Shown here: positions 58,251 through 64,000 of the stretch, in pieces | Position numbering within the stretch: the stretch's first letter is position 1 | How the letters are laid out: the number at the start of each line of letters is the position of its first letter | Assembly: GCA_019022495.1 (NCBI GenBank) | Contig: JAFEKR010000002.1 | Coordinates: 434,001 to 498,000, forward strand | DNA: 64,000 nucleotides | Reading direction: 5' to 3' | Origin: Epichloe hybrida | Taxonomy: Eukaryota; Ascomycota; Sordariomycetes; Hypocreales; Clavicipitaceae | The notes under the pieces: generated by a model | Seen by the model: only the letters and a program-made list of their open reading frames with translations | The model's database searches: none | What the model was told of the DNA's origin: nothing | Translations under genes and position numbers: made by a program

Positions 58251-61200
58251 ATACCTAGCATATGCCTAGTATATACTATTATAAAGTATAAATTCTTTAC
58301 TAAGTGATTTTTATTTAGCATATATATTATATATATAATTATTAAGTGTGATTTAATTACTAAGTAATTTCTATTTTATATATACTATTATAAAGTGTAA
58401 TTAATAGTTAAGTAATTTTTTTTTTATATATACTATATATATACTATTATAAAGTATAATTATTAGCTAATTAATTCTTTTTAAGTAAGTTAGGTTATAT
58501 ACTCTTACCTTATATATATAATATACTTACTATTATAAGCTCTTTCCCTCTTTTCTTCCTTATTTATTATTATTACTCTTACCTTAGTATTTAACCCTAT
58601 AATTCTCTTAGTTTATATATAGTTATTATATTTATTTAATATCTTAATTTACTAATTACTTTTTATAGCTCTAATAAAGAAAAAATCCTCTAATTTTAGT
58701 ATAAAGTAATATCTAGCTTTTTTATAATATATAGTATATGCTAATTATATTATAGAAAACTATAATACCTTATAACTCTAAAGCGCTTAAAGAAAGAGAT
58801 AATAGATATATATATTATATTTAATTATCCTATACTAATTATATATAAGGCTTTTATTAACTATTAAACTTAGAAATACTAAAACTAATAGTTAAGATAT
58901 ATATTAAAATAAGGTTATAGGTTATATCTATAGTATATACTTTATATATATTATATAAATATAATAACTAATAAAGAGTAAGTAAATAAGTAAATTATAT
59001 TAAAGATCTCTTAAAAGATAAGTTATTATATATAGGATATAGATAATATATTTACTAATATAGTATAGTTCTTATAGTAAAGCATATGCTTACTATTATA
59101 AGTAAAATATTTTAGCTATATATATAGTAATACTAATATTTTATTAATAGCTAGCTTTAACCTTTTAAAATTTAGTATTACTATATATATTCCCTTTTAT
59201 TATATATATATATATTATATTAATAATATATAAGTATAGTATTAAGAAAATAAATAGCTACTTATATAATTATACTATCCCTAAGGGTAATTCTAGTTAA
59301 GTATATTATATATTATAAGTATATATTAGATATATTCTTACTCTTTTAGATATAATAATACCTTAAGGAAAAACATAGTATTAAGGGTATATATATTTCT
59401 AATATATATAGCTATTATAGAATATATACTAATGGTTTATAGTTTATATAAATTCTTATTCTTAGGTTAATAAAAATAAAATTTTTACTAGATACTAGTA
59501 TATATATATAGGTTATATATATAGCTAGTGCTAATATAATACTAGTAGTTTAATCTATATAATCCTTTATAAGAAATAGTAAGAAATACTATTTATTATA
59601 AAGCCCTTTAGGTAAGTATATATTAAGTCTATATATAGTATATATACTAAACTAAGATTTAGTATATTAAGTTCTTATAACCTTATATATATTTTTATAA
59701 AATTCTTTAACTAGAAAGTATATATTATATACTATTTATAAGATATATTTAGTATATATACTAACTTATATTATAGTATAAAGAATAAGAATTTTACTAT
59801 ATACTAAGGGTAATAGTTTTATTACTTTATATATATTATAACCTTTTCTATATATTTTAGAAGTATTAACTTTATATAAGTAAAATACTTTAATATTAGA
59901 GATAAGGAAATAGGTATTAAACTACCTAGTAGTAATAAGTATAAGGTATATCTTACTAATACTATATATATACTAACTATATACTTATATCTTTTAGCAT
60001 ACTCTAAGCCTTAATATTATAAAGGAAGTCCCTAGTAAGTTTATATATTAGGCCTATAGCTAATATATATTACTAATATAATTCTAAGGACCTAATCTAA
60101 TACTAATAGATATAAGTCCTAAGTATAAGTAATATTAATATACTTAATATATATAAGGCTAATAATAGTGTAGTTTCTTACTAAAAGAAAGCTACCCTTA
60201 CTAAGTAAAAGAATACTAAGAAAAGAAAAGCTATATAAGAGGCTACTAAGGCCTAAAAAGCTACTACTATTACTACTACCCTTACTACTACTAACCCTAA
60301 TAATTAAATACCTTTTACTTTTTATATACTTTATATATAAGATTTTACTCTTTTTATTTTTATATAGTATAGTTTTAAAGAAAGCATATACCTTATATAT
60401 ATTTATATATACCTAGTATATAAGGAATTACTTTTATTAGTTTTATATTATATATTTTTAAAGAGAAAAGATATATATATAGTATATATTCCTATACTTA
60501 AGAAAGGCTATATTAGTTAGTTTTTAATAGAAATAAACTTAAGTTTAGTGTATTTATATATATTATATTATTATATATTATATTATTATATATATTATAT
60601 TATTATATATATTATATTATTATATATATTATATTATTATATATATTATATTATTATATATATTATATTATTATATATATTATATTATTATATATATTAT
60701 ATTATTATATATATTATATTATTATATATATTATATTATTATATATATTATATTATTATATATATTATATTATTATATATATTATATTATTATATATATT
60801 ATATTATTATATATATTATATTATTATATATATTATATTATTATATATATTATAGTATAAGCAAAATATATAAAAGCATAAATAATGCTAAATATTTATA
60901 TATATATAGCATATATGTAGTATATAGTATGTATGCTTAAAGTTAGTTTAGTATATTTTATTTAGTTATAAGGCACTAAAAAATTAAACTAATATATATA
61001 TAATATATACTAAACTTTGCCCTTTTATTCTCTTTATTTATAATATATATATAAAGATAGTAGTCTAAATAACTAATTTTATTAATAACTTTATGCTTAA
61101 AGTAGTAAACCCCTTTAAATTAAGCTATTATTATAAGCTAATTCTAATATCTTTAAAACTACTTACTCTTTTATAAATTAATACTTATATATAGGGTATA

Positions 61201-62144
61201 TTTACTATATATACTATATATATATAAATACTAACTTACTCTTAGGTATAATATTATAATTAATAATAATAGGAAAATATATAGTAAGAGCTTTTTAGAT
61301 AATACTAGCGTAAGTGTTCCTATATAAGTAATATATATAGCTATTAATAAGTATATAAAACTAGATTTATTACTATATTTATTAGCATTATAAGGGGAGA
61401 GTATAGCTACCTAGTAAAGTAAATATTAAGCTTAAAGAGAAAGTTATAGGTAAAAAGTATAGACTATATATATATAATATATATAGCATATACTTACATT
61501 ACTAATAGTGTAATCCACTACTAGGTATTATTTAATAGCTAGCGTAATATATAATATCTTTATAAGCCTAGGTATATTAGTCTATTATATACTATATATA
61601 TATACCTATTAATTAGTTTATAAATCTAGCCTTAAGATATCCTTACTATAGAAGTTTATAAATAAACTTAAGCTTCTTATATAAGTTATAAGTGCATTAT
61701 ATATAAGCTATAACTACTAAGTAATGTTTAATAGGGAATAAGATAGCGCGTTTAAGCTTAAATATAGCTCTTTATTTTACTAGGCTAGTGGTATTACTAG
61801 GAGATAAAATCTATAATTATTATATAAGGGTAATAATTATTTAGGTATATATAGTTAAAGTAAGAGTTCTATAGAGAATAGCTCTTAGCTTACTAATAAC
61901 TAAGAGATATAATATATAGGGAACGCATATCTAATATATATGCTAAGGATATATATAAAACACTTTATTTTCTATATTATAAAAGAAAGCTTTTATATTA
62001 TAAGAGCTAACTTTATAGAAGGTATAAAAGAGTACTAGATTATAAAAGGTAAAGAAAGATATATAGCATGCTATATATTATACTAGTCCTACCCTAATCT
62101 AAGACCTATTTAAAACTAGCTTTTATGCGTTTCTATGCCTTATC
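58251..62144. other. AT-rich block, probably RIP-mutated repeats, unidentified
   Basis: Very AT-rich and stop-dense. Imperfect ~100-bp repeats of the kind ACTATTATAAAGTxTAATT occur at 58290-58480. A Lys/Thr-rich readable tail at about 60185-60310 (KKRKAI, KATTITTTLTTTN) could be the end of a transposase, but I cannot identify the family. No terminal repeats found. Confidence 0.45.
60555..60854. repeat. 17-bp AT satellite
   Basis: About 17 copies of a 17-bp unit such as ATTATATTATTATATAT, almost perfect. Because 17 is not a multiple of three and the unit lacks forward stops, it leaves a spurious open frame. Confidence 0.92.
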
Positions 62145-64000
62145 CAGAGTATTGCACTAAAACGTGTAGTGTAGTGTAGTATTTGTAGTGTAGTGTAGTA
62201 ACTACACTACAAACTACACTACACTACAAACTACACTAACTACAAGGAAAAAAAAACTATATTACACTAACTATAAATAAAAAAAACTACAATATATTAC
62301 ACTACAAATTTTTTTTCCTAAACTACACTAACTATAAACACTATAAATGTAGTATTAGACTTTTTATTAGTTATTAGTATTTATAAGGTTAAAAGAAAGC
62401 TAGTTATATAAAAGCTTTTATTATTACCTATTTTATTAAATTAGTTATAGAATTTATAATATTATATTATTTTTATAATTTTATTATAACTAAGTAAGGT
62501 TATATATAATATTATACTTTTTTAATAATACTATTTAACTTAATACTTTATTTCCCTAATATAACTTAAAGAAAAACCTTCTTATTATATTATTTACTAT
62601 TTCTATAAATTATTTTATATTTCTATAAATTATTATTATTACTTATTTTAAAAAAACTATAAAAAAAACTACTAGTAAACTTAATATAAGTAGCTTATTA
62701 TATCTTATTATAGCTTATAATAGCTTATAATAGCTTATAATAGCTTATAATAGCTTATAATAGCTTATAATAGCTTATAATAGCTTATAATACTAATATT
62801 ACTAGTATTACTAGTATTACTAAGATTACTAAGATTACTAAGATTACTTATAATATTATTAGTGTTAAAGTTTAATAAAAATAAATAATAAATAAATAAC
62901 TTAAATATAAATACTAGTAATTATAAGTAAATTACTATAGTAAAAGCTATAGTTTTTAATAACTTAGTATTTTAAGGTTTTTAAAAATATTAATATTATA
63001 AAAATGTTTTCTCTTTTATGTTTTTTTAAAATAATAATAAAAGTAAAATAATAGTAATAATAGTAATTAAGGTTATAAAAGTTATTAAAGCTTTTATAAT
63101 AAGTATAATATATTATATAAAACTAAGTCCTAGTATTATTTTTAAAAACAAGTTAAAAAATTTTATAGCTTATTTAAGCTATATAGGGTAATTAAAATAA
63201 TACTATTAGTTATCTATTCATAAATTATAAATATTAGTCTATTATATTCTTTCTTTATGTATTATTATAATAAGATATGTAAAGTTACTATATATAACTT
63301 CTTAAAGCTTTAGAATTATAAAGCTTAAAGTAATTTAATTAGTTTAAATAGTAAATAAATAGTTTAAGCTTTTTTTAAGTTCTTATTATATTAATAATAA
63401 TATTAAAGTACTAAGTATATATTCTATTAACTTTTATATATTTATTTAGATTTCTAATTTAATTTAATTATATTAGCTTTTTTTAAGTTCTTATTATATT
63501 AATAATAATATTAAAGTACTAAGTATAGTATTATATATTTATTTATTCTTTCTAATTTAATTTAATTAGTAAATTAGTTTAAGGGTATTAGGTATAAATT
63601 AAATTAATAATAATATAAAATAATTAATAATAATAGTAAATAAAATAATTAGAAGGTTTTTCTTAAAGTTATATTAGTAAAATAAAGTAATAAGTATAAT
63701 AGTATTATTAAAAAGGTATAATATTATAAATAACCCTAGTTATAGTAAAATTCTTAAAAAAAAGTAAATATTATAAATTCTATAACTAATTAAGTAAAAT
63801 AGGTAATAATAAAAGCTTCTATATAACTAGCTTTCTTTTAATCCTTATAATAACATTATATAATAAAAAGGCCCACTTTTTTTTTACTAACACTACATTG
63901 TAGTTTTTGTAGTTAGTGTAGTTAGTAACTACACTAACTACACTACACTATAAGTAAAAAAAAACTACACTACACTATAAAAAAAAAAAAACTACACTAC
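62145..64000. mobile_element. Second copy of the non-autonomous hAT element, cut by window end
   Basis: Starts CAGAGTATTGCACTAAAACG with the intact C that the copy at 4690 has lost. It follows that copy in the same orientation almost base for base, through the ACTAC/GTAGT-rich termini. The internal TAGCTTATAA decamer is expanded to about ten units (62698-62790) against about five in the other copy. A ~70-bp stretch near 63410 is duplicated at 63480. The right end and its target duplication lie beyond 64000. The left flank is GCCTTATC. Confidence 0.9.

Noticed and set aside
60548..60940. Open frame of 130 residues rich in Tyr, Ile and Leu
   Set aside because: It is the 17-bp satellite read through; the unit has no forward stop. 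No start context and no real composition for a protein.

Overview
The window is fungal nuclear DNA, most likely from a filamentous ascomycete of the Sordariomycetes (Hypocreales is my best guess from the gene content; the species is not identifiable by eye). Three things support this: short introns with GT...AG ends and CTAAC/CTGAC-type branch sites, typical ascomycete genes (SEY1, Mif2/CENP-C, RNase H2A, an NRPS-like reductase, an Ist2-like anoctamin), and a sharp two-part base composition. Long, very AT-rich blocks hold transposons whose Gln, Trp and Arg codons have become stops, the C-to-T/G-to-A pattern of repeat-induced point mutation (RIP). These alternate with GC-normal islands that carry the genes.

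Layout. 1-23.6 kb: AT-rich, RIP-mutated nested transposons. A Ty1/Copia remnant with its 3' LTR is followed by a small hAT element (4690-6517) with a perfect 8-bp target duplication. A second Copia LTR is split in two by a 15.4-kb hAT cluster (6920-22366). That cluster holds a decayed, intron-containing hAT transposase, a solo LTR, a complete Ty3/Gypsy element (12436-19635) and a pair of inverted 1.3-kb hAT-type arms. 23.6-51.7 kb: gene island with, in order, a GNAT acetyltransferase, a RIP-killed NACHT-type NLR gene, a fragment of a class V aminotransferase, an A-T-R NRPS-like reductase, a decayed stretch with duplicated introns, a damaged anoctamin, three tandem paralogues of a small beta-trefoil-like family (one fused to a Tc1/mariner-type helix-turn-helix region), Mif2, RNase H2A, SEY1, a dienelactone hydrolase and an EF-hand MscS-type channel. 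51.7-54.4 kb: one RIP-mutated Mutator-like element (MULE). 54.4-58.2 kb: a short island with a damaged MFS sugar transporter. 58.2-64 kb: AT-rich DNA with a 17-bp satellite and a second copy of the 4690-6517 hAT element, cut off by the window end.

How the genes relate. There is no operon-like unit. Mif2 (inner kinetochore) and RNase H2A share a short divergent promoter, and SEY1 and the hydrolase share another. The NRPS-like gene beside an aminotransferase fragment looks like a broken secondary-metabolite locus. Housekeeping genes (Mif2, RNase H2A, SEY1, MscS, hydrolase) read cleanly through all introns. Four accessory genes carry lesions: the NLR by RIP-type stops only, and the anoctamin, third lectin-like gene and transporter each by a one-base deletion in a short homopolymer (two of these also by a nonsense codon). 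These could be real pseudogenes or uncorrected assembly errors.

Exon borders were derived by eye from splice signals and family resemblance. No database search was run.
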